NCBI GenBank assembly: GCA_026182355.1
Contig: JAPFBL010000533.1
Span: 179,476-243,475 of the forward strand
Reading direction: 5' to 3'
Length of the DNA: 64,000 bases
From: Hermatobates lingyangjiaoensis
Taxonomy: Eukaryota > Arthropoda > Insecta > Hemiptera > Hermatobatidae
Position numbers and translations under genes: made by a program. Shown piece by piece: positions 43,165 to 54,954 of this stretch. Position 1 is the stretch's first letter. Each line of letters begins with the position of its first letter. The notes below the pieces were generated by a model. The model was given only the letters and a program-made list of their open reading frames with translations, was not told the origin of the DNA and searched no databases.

Positions 43165-44330
43165 TAAGAAAATAAAAGTCCCTGAAATAACGTAAAGAAC
43201 AATAAAACAATTAATTATTATAAAGCTTTAGCATGAAAACATGAATTTGAAATAGTTTCATTTACTTTATTTTTCTTTTAGAATTTTTTCAGCTATAAAT
43301 CTTGAATACTTGAATTACAGCTATATAATAAACATGCCTTGTCATCGTCCATTTTTCTTAATAAATTAAGATTAATTTTTGTTTTTCATGTATAAATATT
43401 GGAGTCAGTTATGTCTGAAAGTCAATTTCGTTGGAAAGTATACAGAATTTTTATAAAATTCTTTAGTTAATAGTGGGCAATAATTTTGATATATTAATAG
43501 TAGTCTGAATTCAACAGTTGACTTAAATAGATAATAAAATGTACTATTACTGAAGTTATTCAATTTGTAGAGGATTTAAAGCGTTCATTTTGGAATCTGC
43601 TATAGAAGCTCTCTATTTTATATCAAATGACATCGTTTACGACCATCTAAATAATCCTGGAACACTCAATCTTCTTTTTTTATTTCCACCCTCCAATCGA
43701 TGTCTTTAGCCTCTCATCTTATTCCAAGACTTAATACTAGAACGCAAGCACGTTCTTTCCTTCTCTCTTTTGGAAAAACTCGATGATGAATCATTAACAA
43801 GGATTTACCTAGTGTAAATCTACTTGCGATAAATAAATAACTTTCCATTCCTAAAAGCAATTGCTATTGAGAGGTTCTCGTCTACTAAAGGGAAGTAAAT
43901 TTACTTTGGTCTACTCATACCATAATGCTGCTAAATTATCCTAAAATAAAATTTTTGTTAATAATATAGACTACTTCTAAATAAATTATTACTAAAGTTA
44001 CGATGAAATGGTTCTGTTTAAAGTAACGATAAAAGTTTCGCAGTGAATTTCTTTAAAGGGATTCATTTGAACTGAAACAAAATACTTGTAAGGAATTCCA
44101 TATCGTAAAATTATTAAAGGAATATCTTAGTAAGAAACCGAAATCAGGTCAAGTATAAATGTACTTCAAATGAAATTTACAAACTTTTGGATAATATAAG
44201 TTATGAATAAGAGATATTGCTATGAATACTTCTTAAAATAAATAATAAACAATAGTGCTTAGCAATTGTTAGTCAAACATTATATTTTTAGAATGTACAT
44301 TCTATGTGAAAAGTATTAAGGTTGCTTTCT
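43165..44330. other. no feature recognised
   Basis: AT-rich; no arms, terminal repeats or coding motifs seen. Confidence 0.4.
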
Positions 44331-44599
44331 TTTTCTGTGTAGGGTACTTAGTGCTCTGTTGAGGGCTTAGGGGCATGTCCCCCGGGATGGTTTTCTTTCT
44401 CTGGAGAGGCAGACCTCCTGATTTTGATCTGTCTATCATCAGAGTCCTCGCTGTTATAATGGGTAACGGATTACGCTATATGCGTTTTCTGGCTATTAGG
44501 CGGAGGGTTTTATCCTCATTGACTTAACCTGTAGTCAAACAGACTAAGTAGGGCCCTAGGGTCTGGAGTTGCAAAGGAGAACACTTAAAGTATTGTCGG

Positions 44600-45742
44600 T
44601 ACGAAGGGGGTTGGATGGCCTTTTCTGAGTCTCTTAGTTTTCGGAGTCTCTTAGTTGAGGCTTTCCATGTCCCGGTAATGGTGTTGGACTCGTGGTGGCT
44701 GTGGTTCCTCACCCAGGCAGGGTAGGCTTCTTCAGGAGTCAATGTGTGAGAAGCAGTATCTTCTTGGGAAGTTGGGTTACGAAGGGGGTTGGGAGGCCTT
44801 TTCGGAGTCTCTTAGTTGAGGCTTTCCATGTCCCGGCAATCGTATTGGACTCGTGGTGGCTGTGGTTCCTCACCCAGGCAAGGTAGGCTTCTTCAGGAGT
44901 CAATGTGTGAGAAGCAGTATCTTCTTGGGAAGTTGGGGTACGAAGGGAGTTGGGTGGCCTTTTCGGAGTCTCTTAGTTGAGGCATTCCATGTAACGGCAA
45001 TCGTGTTGGACTCGTGGTGGCTGTGGTTCCTCACCCAGGCAGGGTATGCTTCTTCAGGAGTCAATGTGTGAGAAGCAGTATCTTCTTGGGATGTTGGGGT
45101 ACGAAGGGGGTTGGGAGGCCTTTTCGGAGTCTCTTAGTTGAGGCATTCCATGTCCCGGCAATCGTGTTGGACTCGTGGTGGCTGTGGTTCCTCACCCAGG
45201 CAGGGTATGCTTCTTCAGGAGTCAATGTGTGAGAAGCAGTATCTTCTTGGGAAGTTGGGGTACGAAGGGGGTTGGGTGGCCTTTTCGGAGTCTCTTAGTT
45301 GAGGCTTTCCATGTCCCGGCAATCGTGTTGGACTCGTGGTGGCTGTGGTTCCTCACCCAGGCAGGGTATGCTTCTTCAGGAGTCAATGTGTGAGAAGCAG
45401 TATCTTCTTGGGAAGTTGGGGTACGAAGGGAGTTGGGTGGCTTTTTCGGAGTCTCTTAGTTGAGGCTTTCCATGTCCCGGCAATCGTATTGGACTCGTGG
45501 TGGCTGTGGTTCCTCACCCAGGCAGGGTATGCTTCTTCAGGAGTCAATGTGTGAGAAGCAGTATCTTCTTGGGAAGTTGGGGTACGAAGGGAGTTGGGTG
45601 GATTTTTCGGAGTCTCTTAGTTGAGGCTTTCCATGTCCCGGCAATCGTATTGGACTCGTGGTGGCTGTGGTTCCTCACCCAGGCAGGGTAGGCTTCTTCA
45701 GGAGTCAATGTGTGAGAAGCAGTATCTTCTTGGGAAGTTGTC
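44600..45742. repeat. 161-bp satellite array, seven units
   Basis: Units repeat at 44,692, 44,853, 45,014, 45,175, 45,336, 45,497 and 45,658 (ATGGTTGCC-like GTGGCTGTGGTTCCTCACCC word). Only a few substitutions separate units, and the array is GC-richer than its flanks. Overlapping 72-codon frames arise from the period and are not genes. Confidence 0.93.
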
Positions 45743-46057
45743 TGCAGACCCTCAACTCTTACCATTAGGAAAGATCCTTGAACTTGGCTGATTGGACTTG
45801 AAAGTTGGTACCCACTTGTATGAGAGTAAGGTACCTATTGGGTATAGTCTTATAAATCGACACATAACTAGCCTAGAATTTATTTCATTTGACTCGATAA
45901 ATGCCTGATCATAACCGAGGTGTGCCCTCATCCAGGAAAACAGTAATATCCCTTCAGAGAGACACCCTAACTCAGAAGAGTCGATAGGTAGTTCTAAAAC
46001 TGCCTGACCTGCAGGTGTCTACCGATTTATAGGGAACCATCTTCTTATAGGGAATCA

Positions 46058-46527
46058 AAACCAACAACGCGTATCGAACACATAGTGTTCTTCTTCAAGT
46101 TACATCTAAAAAAACATACATATCTATGAGCTTTAAGAACATTAGAATGAATTATTTGGAAAACTAATACAATATTTAAATGTTGAATTGCACGTTTTTT
46201 TTTATTTTATATTTTATTCCAGTATGTTCCATGGATGTGTATTATATTCATCATCGTCAAATTGTATACAATACTTCTTTCATTTACACTACAAAATACT
46301 GATTTTAACTTCTTTTACATTGATTCATAATTCTACAATATAATAATTTTTTTTCTTATATCTCTACACTGTACAAACATTTCACCAATTTTTTTGTAAT
46401 ATCGTTTTATTAATTAATGAGGAAGGCCTAACGGGCCACTCCTCTCCACACACCATGAACTTACGTATGAAAACCAGTCTTTGTGGTTCCCTCAAACAGC
46501 ACTCGTACACCAAGTGTATCTAGAAGA
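46058..46527 (-). repeat. second copy of the E2/LINE-tail block
   Basis: Direct repeat of 42,349-42,810. Core: TTGAAGA, GAACAC-TAT-GTGTTC, GAT (for GAA), ACGCGT, T, GTT. An approximately 50-bp word, CTGCAGGTGTCTACCGATTT, flanks it at 46,010 and 46,532. Confidence 0.7.
46380..46520 (-). pseudogene. decayed LINE C-terminal fragment
   Basis: Same region as the 42.65-kb fragment; translation retains LVYECCLREPQRL then a stop and frame changes. Confidence 0.45.
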
Positions 46528-46770
46528 CCTGCAGGTGTCTACCGATTTATAGGGAACCTTCTTCTAATAGGGAATCAATGAAAAACTTAAACCCAAAGAA
46601 AATCTGATGACTAAAATTTTTATGGCCCACCTCTGTCTCTGGATTAAACACTGATAAAACTAACGTAGTGTAATCAGTTACTATGTAACTGTTACGTAGT
46701 GCTATGTTACTGATAGTAACATTCAATCAGTTACCATGTGGTATTTACTCATTGTAGGGTAAGAAGCTAA

Positions 46771-49700
46771 ACCCGCCAACCTGGAACCTCAAAAAGGTAA
46801 CCAGGCTCTGCCTGTCACAAGCCAGGATCAAGTGGTGAGTGATAGAGGAGTAACACCTCTTAAAAAAACCTTGGTTCAGCTGGCCCGGCTGATAGTACCT
46901 TGTGAGGGCCCCTTGTGCAGGGTTACGCACAAAGAGGAGATGGCCTCTATAGCACTGGCGTGCAACCATCTAAGGGAAGGTGACCCCTACAGAAAAACCC
47001 CTGGTCCTCCAAGTTGGGGTTGGGCGCAGGGCTAACAACCCTGCCCTATAAAAACCACCCTTGTTACGACACCGCAACAAAACGCCTCGGATCGGACTGA
47101 TTTAAATGGCACACCCCGGCGAGTTTACGGAACGAAAAGGAAAAGAGACCGAGAAATAAGATTGGGTACGTGGAATGTAGAAGCATGTATCAAGCAGGAA
47201 TGAGTAGGAGGGTTGAGGAGGAGCTTGAGAGATATAAAGTGGATGTTGCAGCCTTACAGGAAATAAGATGGAAAGAGGTTGAGGTGATGGACCTAACAAA
47301 ATTTCTCCTGATCAATAGTGGCTCAAATAGCAACCAATTTGGAACAGGCTTTTTGGTGAGCAAAAGGATAAGACATACATTACTAGGATACCAACGGATA
47401 AATGACAGATTATGCTCAATAAGGCTGAAAGGAAGGTTGTTTAATATCACCCTCATCAGTGTGCACGCACCGACGGAGGAGAAAGAAGAGGAGGAGAAAG
47501 ATGCTTTTTACGAAGATCTGGAAAGGCTATATGACATGGCTCCAAGACATGATGAGAAGATAGTCCTTGGGGACTTTAATGCAAGGATTGGCAAGGAACA
47601 AGGTTTCAGACCCCCATTGGGAGCAATAGCAAGCATGAGGAGAGCAGTTCCAATGGTCTCAGAGTAATAGACTTTGCAGAAGGAAAAGGAATGGTAGTGG
47701 CAAGTACCTGTTTCCCTCATTTAGAGATCCATAAAGAGACATGGATTTCGCCTGATGGTAACACTAGAAACCAAATAGATCATGTCCTGGTAGACTCAAG
47801 ACACATAACAGATGTAATGGATGTCCGGAGCTTTAGAGGAGCCGATTGTGACTCAGATCACTTCCTAGTGATAGCCAAACTGAGACAAAGAATGGCAGTG
47901 AGAGGTAGACACCAAACAGGAGAGACAAAGAAAGGGTATAATGTTAATAAGCTTAAATTGAACAAATAGCTGAACGCTACAGAGATAGAGTGAGGGAGAA
48001 ATTACCGAGGACTAGCAACAATAGGGATACAATTGAAGTGGAGTGGAAAAGGATAAAAGAGACAGTGCAGGAATCAGCAGAAGATATACTGGGACAAAGG
48101 CAGAAAGAAGGACGAAATGATTGTATGATGAAGAAGTCAGGAGAGCCTTGAATGAAAGAAATACAGCCAGAAAGAGGACTCTGGAAATAGGAACAAGGAT
48201 TAGTTGGCAAAGATATAGAGAAAAAAGACAGGAAGCAAAAAACGTCTGTAGGAGAAAGAAAAGAACTCAAGAAAGATTGAATCTTGATAATATGATGCAG
48301 GACTTTAATGAAGGAAATAAAAGATTCTTCTACAGGAGAATCAAAGAAATTAAGAAAGGTTTTCAACCAAGGGTGAGTCTTTTAGAGAAAGGAGATGGTA
48401 CAATCAGTGGGGATAAGAGACGATACTGAATAGATGGGCAGAATATTTCCAACAACTCTTAAACCCAGAGGAGAATGGAGAGCAGAGGGAAAATAGGGAT
48501 AACTGGGAGGAAGAGGAGGAAACAGAAGAAGAAATGGAAATCGCGCCTCCAACTCCAGAGGAAGTGAAAGAAATACTGTCTAACATGAAAAACAACAAAG
48601 CCCCTGGAGAGGATGGTATCGCAGCCGAACTATTGAAAGCAGCGGGAGAAGAGATGGCAGAAAAACTCTTTGCTCTAATAAGACAAATTTGGGAAGAAGA
48701 AAAAATGCCACAAGAATGGACCGAAGCACTGATCTGCCCAATCCACAAAAAAGGCAGCAAGCTCAAATGTAATAACTACAGAGGTATTTCACTACTTAAT
48801 GTAGGGTACAAGGTTTTAGCCACAGCTTTGGCAAAAAAGTTAACACCACTAGCAGAGAGTTTGATCGGAGACTATCAATGTGGGTTCCGAGCTGGGCGCT
48901 CAACCATTGACCAGATATTTACTCTTCGACAAACGCTTGAAAAATGCTGGGAGTACAATCTAGAAGTTCACCAACTATATATAGATTTCAGCAAGGCTTA
49001 CGACAGTATAACAAGAGAAGCAATATTAAGATGCCTAAAAGAATGTAACATCCCAAGAAAGTTAATAAACCTTGTGAAAATGACCTGAGTGATACCTACT
49101 GCAAGATAAAAGTACAGAATTCTGTGTCAACCCCTTTTAAAGTAGAAAAAGGAGTGCGCCAAGGAGACCCTCTATCATCAGTGCTGTTTAACCTTGTTCT
49201 TGATAGGGCAATAAGAGCGATATCCACAAATCAAGGTGGTTCTATATATAATAGAATGGAACAACATTTAGCCTTTGCTGATGATGTAGAGGTCCTTGCC
49301 CGAAACCAACAAACCCTAATAACAGTTTTTACAGAGATGGAGAACAAGGCAAATGAACTGGGTCTAAAAGTTAGCTCTGAAAAAACAGAGTACATGGTCA
49401 CCAGCAAAACTCCAAACAGGTATGCTTCTTTGGAAGTGGGAGAGAGACATTTCCATCGAAAAGAGAAGGTAACGTACCTGGGTGCGGTAATAACGCATGA
49501 TAATCAGGTGAATATGGATATACAGGCGAGATTAGCAACAGCTAATAAAAGCTACTTCTCTCTCCTAAGTTTATTAAGAAGCCGAAATATATCCATAAAA
49601 GCAAAGGTTACCATGTATAAAACCATCCTTCGACCAATAGTTACTTACGGATCGGAAGCATGGGTACTGACCAAAACCCAAGAGGGCATTCTCAATCGCT

Positions 49701-50079
49701 GGGAGCGGAAGGTGCTCCGGAAGATATATGGCCCAAAAAGAGATGGAAATATATGGCGCATTAGGACCAACGAAGAGTTGAAAAGACTGTATGGAGAGCC
49801 ATCGCTAGTGGCAACCATCAAAGCTGCGCGTATTCGTTGGTTGGGGCATGTGCATCGTATGAGCGAGGATAGAGGGCCCAAAAAAGCCCTGTATGGACAC
49901 CCTGGAGGTCACCGAAGGAGAGGTAGACCACGACTTCGATGGCTCCAAGATGTGGAGGATGACCTACGAAGATTAGGTGCGGCTCGCTGGAGAAGGACAG
50001 CCTTGGATCGAGATCAGTGGCGCACCTTGGTAGCGGAGGCTCAGGTCCTAAATGGGCCGTAATGCCAAGGAGAAGAAGA
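46771..50079 (+). mobile_element. RTE-type LINE (3.3 kb) with 15-bp target duplication
   Basis: AGGGTAAGAAGCTAA lies on both sides (46,756-46,770; 50,080-50,094). The element ends in a (GAA)-type short repeat rather than poly(A), and its 3.3-kb length suits RTE-clade elements. It is inserted into an E-family hairpin: sequence left (TTTACTCATTGTAGGGTAA) and right (AATGAAATGGTCTGCACAT) of it is contiguous in other E copies. Confidence 0.88.
47098..50062 (+). pseudogene. RTE-type LINE endonuclease/reverse transcriptase, disrupted
   Basis: N-terminal AP-type endonuclease: LGTWNVRSM, LQEIRW (catalytic Glu), ISVHAPTE, LGDFNARIG (Asp/Asn), then after a frameshift near 47,615 NQIDHVLVDS and DSDHFLV (catalytic Asp-His). 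The reverse transcriptase follows: NNKAPGEDGI, NYRGISLL, LYIDFSKAYDSI (motif A), a stop at 49,086-49,088, then RQGDPLSSVLFNL (motif B), FADDVEVL (motif C) and YLGAVI. The C-terminus has TYGSEAWVLTK and RWLGHVHRM. Further frame breaks near 47,967, 48,120 and 48,425. The product would be one polyprotein that nicks DNA and primes reverse transcription; this copy cannot make it. Confidence 0.88.
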
Positions 50080-50084
50080 AGGGT

Positions 50085-50245
50085 AAGAAGCTAATGAAAT
50101 GGTCTGCACATATAAAAATGTTGTACCACAAACACTCAACCGTAGTTAATTCCTGAAGAACAACACTACGTGTTCGAAACGCGTTGTTTATACGATTAAA
50201 TTTTTATATGTGGAGACCATTTCATTAGCTTTTTAACCCACACTG
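50085..50245 (+). repeat. E2 unit interrupted by the RTE element
   Basis: Right part of the E hairpin: CTGAAGA-A-CAACAC-TAC-GTGTTC-GAA-ACGCGT-T-GTT at about 50,153-50,190, then the standard E tail. Helix I has a T-T mismatch. Confidence 0.65.
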
Positions 50246-50249
50246 GTAA

Positions 50250-50870
50250 AACTTACATTTGTTATGTACAAAATAACCTTATTGTTCCAGTCATTTATAT
50301 TTCAATTTTGTGTAAGCAGAATTGTGACGTCAGTAGTTAGGTCTGAATGGTTCCTATTAGGTTACAGAGAAAAGGGCTTGACTCCCTTAAACAGATCTCG
50401 ACTCTACTGAATCGTATTCTATTTTTCACTTGTATAATTATAATTAATATGTAAAAGTAGCTTTACCAAAATTAAATAAAATGAAAAAAAAAAAAGAAAT
50501 AAAACAGACCATCAAATAAGTGTTGCAAACTACTTTAAACCGCAGAGTTGTTTAAAGAAATTTCCAATTTCAAGGAAATCAATTTCAGATTCAGTATTCA
50601 GATATTCAGCCCCACTCCCCCCCCCCCCGCCCCACCACCGTAAGTGTCATTATGAACCAAAATCTGTTATTAGTTACGTTACATAATGATGTAAGCAACT
50701 CTATAATGAAATATTCCAGCAAAATCAATATAGATTTTTCACTTGTAATGTGAGAAGAAGAGTATATAACGGTAAATCACTATAGTGATTGAAGAATAAA
50801 TTACTTTGTGTATGGTTACTAAATAATATATTTTATAAATCTAACACATTTTAAAACCATTTTATATATA
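50250..50870. other. no feature recognised
   Basis: Contains a poly-C run near 50,617 only. Confidence 0.4.
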
Positions 50871-50901
<31 letters not shown>

Positions 50902-50904
50902 ACC

Positions 50905-51033
50905 CAGTCAGTTGGGTTTTTGACTCTGACGAAGACCGCTTGTTACGGTTGAAAGATCTTAGTCTTGTTTTTCCCATTTCTTATTGTGGTTTGATCATTG
51001 ATTGTTGTTTCACGTGTTTATGTGAAATCTTTT
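50905..51033 (+). repeat. single full A-family unit between (TA)n tracts
   Basis: Complete core (GACT, CTGACGA, GACCG/CGGTT, GAA, AGATCT, T, AGTC) and terminal GTGTTTATGTGAAA hairpin, with (TA)n on both sides. Confidence 0.8.
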
Positions 51034-51175
51034 ATATATATATATATATATATTATATTGTTAAATAACGCCCCATATTTGGCTTGTATCTGCTTCTTAC
51101 ACAATTTCTCCAGTTTCCGGAATTCCTTCCTCGTCTCTTCATTAAAACTATAAAAGTCTATCACCAATATTACTA

Positions 51176-51214
51176 GTCGACATGTTTCGAATGTACCACA
51201 TTCATCATCAGGAC
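51176..51214 (-). ncRNA. candidate hammerhead ribozyme with GUC cleavage triplet
   Basis: Minus strand: GTC (complement of 51,212-51,214) pairs with GAC (51,176-51,178). CTGATGA (51,205-51,211), spacer T (51,204), helix II GAATGT-GGT-ACATTC with six pairs (51,189-51,203), GAA (51,186-51,188), ACATGT (51,180-51,185), cleavage-site C (51,179), so the triplet is GUC, the most favoured for hammerheads. TATT/AATA could extend helix I. No inverted partner. One of the best copies in the window. Confidence 0.72.
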
Positions 51215-51700
51215 AATAATGAGAGTAATAGTAGGAAAGCTAGTTATATATATAGAGATGGATTATTAATGGAAAGTTTACAGGGCATCGCCCTGTATCA
51301 CGGCGCATTATGGGGGATTAAGGTAGGGTGGTTGGGCTCACCTACTACCTGGCTAATCTGGGTGTTTCTGTTTGCAAATAGTTTTAAAATTCGACAAGAA
51401 TTATTAACTTGGATATTTATGGCTGGTTGCTTTTCTTGAATAATTATTGCTTCTAATAGTTGTAATTTAAAATGATTTCTTTCTCGAGCGATAATTTTCG
51501 TGGAATTTACCATCATTTCTCTTGTGAGTTTTGTCTTATGGACTGCTGTTGTATGGCATTTTGTATGGTTTTGTTCCATATTGTATTTTGTATTTTTACA
51601 TTAGTAACAATTAGTTTACAATTAGTAAGTTTTTACGTTAGTTTTAGAACATTTTGTATTTTTGTATGGTATATATATATATATATATATATATAATACT

Positions 51701-51880
51701 GTCTGTCTGTCTGTCCGCTATAGAAATAAACCTGGAGATATTTAGATAGAAAGAAACATACGGATATTATATTACTTTTTTCGGAAGTAGCTATGGGATT
51801 TTGATCAGGGTCCTTTTTCGGGATCTATTGCCCGTAACAAAAACGCCTGGGCATAATCTACAACCCGGAAAGTTCAGCTA
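51701..51880 (-). repeat. dispersed element, single-unit copy of the 36-bp minisatellite host
   Basis: GTCTGTCTGTCTGTCC, AAACCTGGAGATATTTAGAT, GATCTATTGCCCGTAAC and CGCCTGGGCATAATCTACAA match 19.0 and 54.2 kb; only one minisatellite unit. Confidence 0.7.
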
Positions 51881-51902
51881 GAAATATTTATAAAGTAGAG
51901 TA

Positions 51903-52168
51903 GGTTAGGTTAGGTTAGGTTGCAGTGGCAGTTCCACAAGGGAACACACTTAGGCCGAGCATTGGCCCTTTGTGATACCACACAATGAAGATTGATTCTA
52001 CAGTGGGAGTCCTAAATTTTGCCTAACTCAAGTGTATTTAGAGTAGGGATCTTTAACGAGTACCTGACATCGTACAGGCTCGGGACCGACAGTTTAACGT
52101 CCTTCTTCGAGGGACGACGTGCTCAGATTTATTCACCTCCTGCGTGAATAAATCGAGGGTCAGGTGGG
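51903..52168 (-). mobile_element. 5'-truncated SINE with TTAGG-type tail
   Basis: ATAAAGTAGAGTA flanks it (51,890-51,902; 52,169-52,181). Reverse orientation of the 40.97-kb SINE body, beginning within the tRNA-like head. The 3' tail appears on the plus strand as (TAGGT)n at about 51,903-51,921. Confidence 0.88.
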
Positions 52169-52596
52169 ATAAAGTAGAGTAAAGGAAAGGGAACATTTAT
52201 TCAGGCAGGAAACAAAACGATTCTGGGTTACTTTACTAGTAATCCCTTACAGAGATAGCACAAGTGTCAAATAGTGTAAGACTACAGGGAGTAATCCAAG
52301 CACAAAAATCTTCGAGGGAATGCCTAGCTGTTCATAAAATAGCGAACCTGTCACATGAAGAGTGTCAAGTGTTAGACTTTAAAGTAAACACGAGATAAGC
52401 ATCTGTTGGTATAAAAAGCAGATTCTTGGGATATCGATTTCATTTCATTCAGGACTCTAAGCCAAAAGTCAAAAAGTCTACTCGACTCGGCTTAAGTAAG
52501 ACCGTCCTCAACACGGCAACACGTCTTATATTTTACAACTTGAGTCTGAATCACTCATAGCCAGTACACAGATATTTTGATACACTATATATAACG

Positions 52597-52866
52597 ATAA
52601 AAAGATTTCACATAAACACGTGAAATAACAATCAATGATCAAACCACAATAAGAAAATGGGAAAACAAGACTAAGCTCTTTCAACCGTAACAAGCGGTCT
52701 TCGTCAGAGTCAAAAACCCAACTGTCATCAGTTAGGTCAGTTGGGTTTTTGACTCTGACGAAGACCAGCTTGTTACGGTTGAAAGATCTTAGTCTTGTTT
52801 TCCCATTTTCTTATTGTGGTTTGCATCATTGATTGTTATTTCACGTGTTTATGTGAAATCTTTTTT
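52597..52866. repeat. inverted pair of A-family hammerhead hairpin, full length
   Basis: Both arms extend to the TTTCAC/GTGAAA hairpin. The loop contains a short CAACTGTCATCAGTTAGG scrap. The plus core has one extra base in helix II (GACCAGCTTG). Confidence 0.85.
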
Positions 52867-52874
52867 ATATATTA

Positions 52875-53550
52875 TATTATATATATTATATATATTATAT
52901 ACTATATAATATAGTATATATAAGCAAAATTAAATAAACTATTTGTTACTTGTTTAAAGCAGGTGATAACTTCTTGAATTCACATATTAAATACCATGTG
53001 ATTACATAATTTTAAATTAATTTCTTTTTATGAAATAGTCAAAATCATTTTTAATTATAAAACTTCACTGTAACAGTCGAATTGTAAAGAATTTTGGTTT
53101 TTCATGATTAAATTATCGAAAAAAAAAATACAACCTAAGTTGGTGAGAAAAAAAAAGCTGGAGCAATTTAATAAAATATACCAATGTCTTATTACATGCA
53201 GATATTGCCTTTCAAAGTTCATGTCGATTCAACATTGAACATAATGTTATTTTAAATTGATGCTTTTAAAATATGGCATTTTTATCAGATATGAAATTTA
53301 ATTTCCTGTTTCGATCGATATACTGGGCAATTCAGAAAACTAACAATGTAATTCAATATCATTCTGGTGTAAAGGACACCGTCAGTTGTTTTAATTCCCC
53401 TTAATAAGTACATACTCCATTTGAGGACCATAGATTTCATGGAAAAGTGCAGATTGATATTTTTTTTTTTTATAGTATTACTAATCTTAATGCAAATTTA
53501 AGAAAGGCTGTTACTTTAAAAGTTAGAATGAAATATTCTCGTTAGTGTAA
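52875..53550. other. no feature recognised
   Basis: AT-rich; no arms or coding motifs seen. Confidence 0.4.
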
Positions 53551-53552
53551 AC

Positions 53553-53640
53553 CAGTGTTTCCCAAAGTGGGCGATACGCCCCGGGCGAGCTTTGATATCG
53601 GGCATAATGCAAAAAGAAGCGGGATTCTATTTCTAAAACT
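53553..53640 (+). mobile_element. solitary hAT-like terminus
   Basis: CAGTGTTTCCCAAAGTGGGC at 53,553 is a typical hAT left end; right end not located. Confidence 0.45.
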
Positions 53641-54152
53641 TGAAAAGTTCATGCAATATAATTTCTAAATTAAGTGAAACAACATTGAACTTCTACGAAA
53701 CTTTGTATTCATTAAAATATCTATTTTTGATAATCATTTATGTTAAAAGTAATTGTCACCTAAGTTGCTTTGATTGTGTATTAATTCTTTGAACGATGAG
53801 TGATATGAAACAATGGACATATATTAGGATTCTACATAGAATATTCGATAGTAGATTATTTTAATTGATTACTAATGTTACTCGATTTGGTTATCTAGTC
53901 CAAGGAATCTGATTGATTATTGAGTGTTGAGTCCTAGGTTTATCGCGACCCTAGGGCGGTCACTCGAAAAAGCCTTGAGGATTATCTACTACCTGGTGTA
54001 ACATCAAGTAACATAACAGCCGTGTTTGCTAAAACACTTATTAAACTTAATAGAAAGATTAAATCAACATTTCTACGACTTTGTATTCACTTTTCTATTT
54101 TTGATCTTTAATAATGTGTACTTTGCTTTAAAGATTAACAGAACGAGAGTGA

Positions 54153-54320
54153 TATAAACCTGGAGATATTTAGATACAAAGAAACATATGGATTTTATAT
54201 TACTTTTTCCCGAGGAACTAGCCAAGGAATTTTGATTTTGATCTGGATCCTTTTTCGCGATCTATCGCCCGTAGCCAAAACGCCTGAGCATTATCTACTA
54301 CCCGGTAACATCAAGTAACA
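54153..54320 (-). repeat. dispersed element copy (matches 19.0 and 51.7 kb)
   Basis: AAACCTGGAGATATTTAGAT, GGATCCTTTTTCGCGATCTA and CGCCTGAGCATTATCTACTA in the same order as at 51.7 kb; a single minisatellite unit. Confidence 0.7.
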
Positions 54321-54413
54321 TAAAGTACGTAACATCACAAAAAAGAAACTAATCAAATATATTTCTTTATTTATCAAAGTTCGGTAAAGCGTCAACAGTA
54401 AAACACTTACAGG

Positions 54414-54500
54414 CCAACGTTTCGTGTATATTTGTAGACATCTTCAGGGTTACTTCAATATGTGTATATTTGTAGACATCTTCAGGGTTACATCAATACG
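54414..54500 (-). ncRNA. G-family hammerhead core with tandem 5' duplications
   Basis: Minus strand: CC/GG helix I (54,448-54,449 with 54,414-54,415), CTGAAGA (54,441-54,447), spacer T, helix II 54,424-54,439, GAA (54,421-54,423), ACGT, cleavage-site T (54,416). The CTGAAGA-helix II half is repeated twice more upstream (to about 54,515). Confidence 0.55.
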
Positions 54501-54629
54501 TGTATATTTGTACATCAATACAGAAATTAGTTATAGTAACATGAAAAAATGTTATCAGTGAGTACATTATTTATATGAATATATATCATTATATTCATAT
54601 ACTGTTCAAACAATCAATATAATTCAATT

Positions 54630-54800
54630 ATGATGTTCAAACCACAATAAGAAATGGTAAAAAAAAACAAAAGATCTGTGTTAGGTTTTGATTCTGACAA
54701 AGACTTGTTACGGTTGAAAGATTTCAGTTTTTTTTTTCTATTTCTTATTGTGGTTTGAACATTGATTGTTATTTCACGTGTTTGTTATGAAATCTTGTTT
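54630..54800. repeat. degenerate A-family inverted pair
   Basis: Shortened arms with CTGACAAAGAC replacing CTGACGAAGACC and shortened helix II; the tail hairpin is partly kept. Confidence 0.65.
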
Positions 54801-54954
54801 TATATATATTAATAGATTCAATAATATATCGACTGTTATATTAGTGAATATAACAAGTCGATATATTCAATATCGACTTGTTATTAAATATACATAACAA
54901 TATTCAATTTACGTATATTGTTATGTATACATAACAATTCTACCAGAATAGGTA

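Noticed and set aside
44692..45691. Series of near-identical 64-72 codon frames resembling a repeat protein family
   Set aside because: They recur every 161 bp because of the satellite; 161 is not divisible by three, so no continuous repeat protein is possible.
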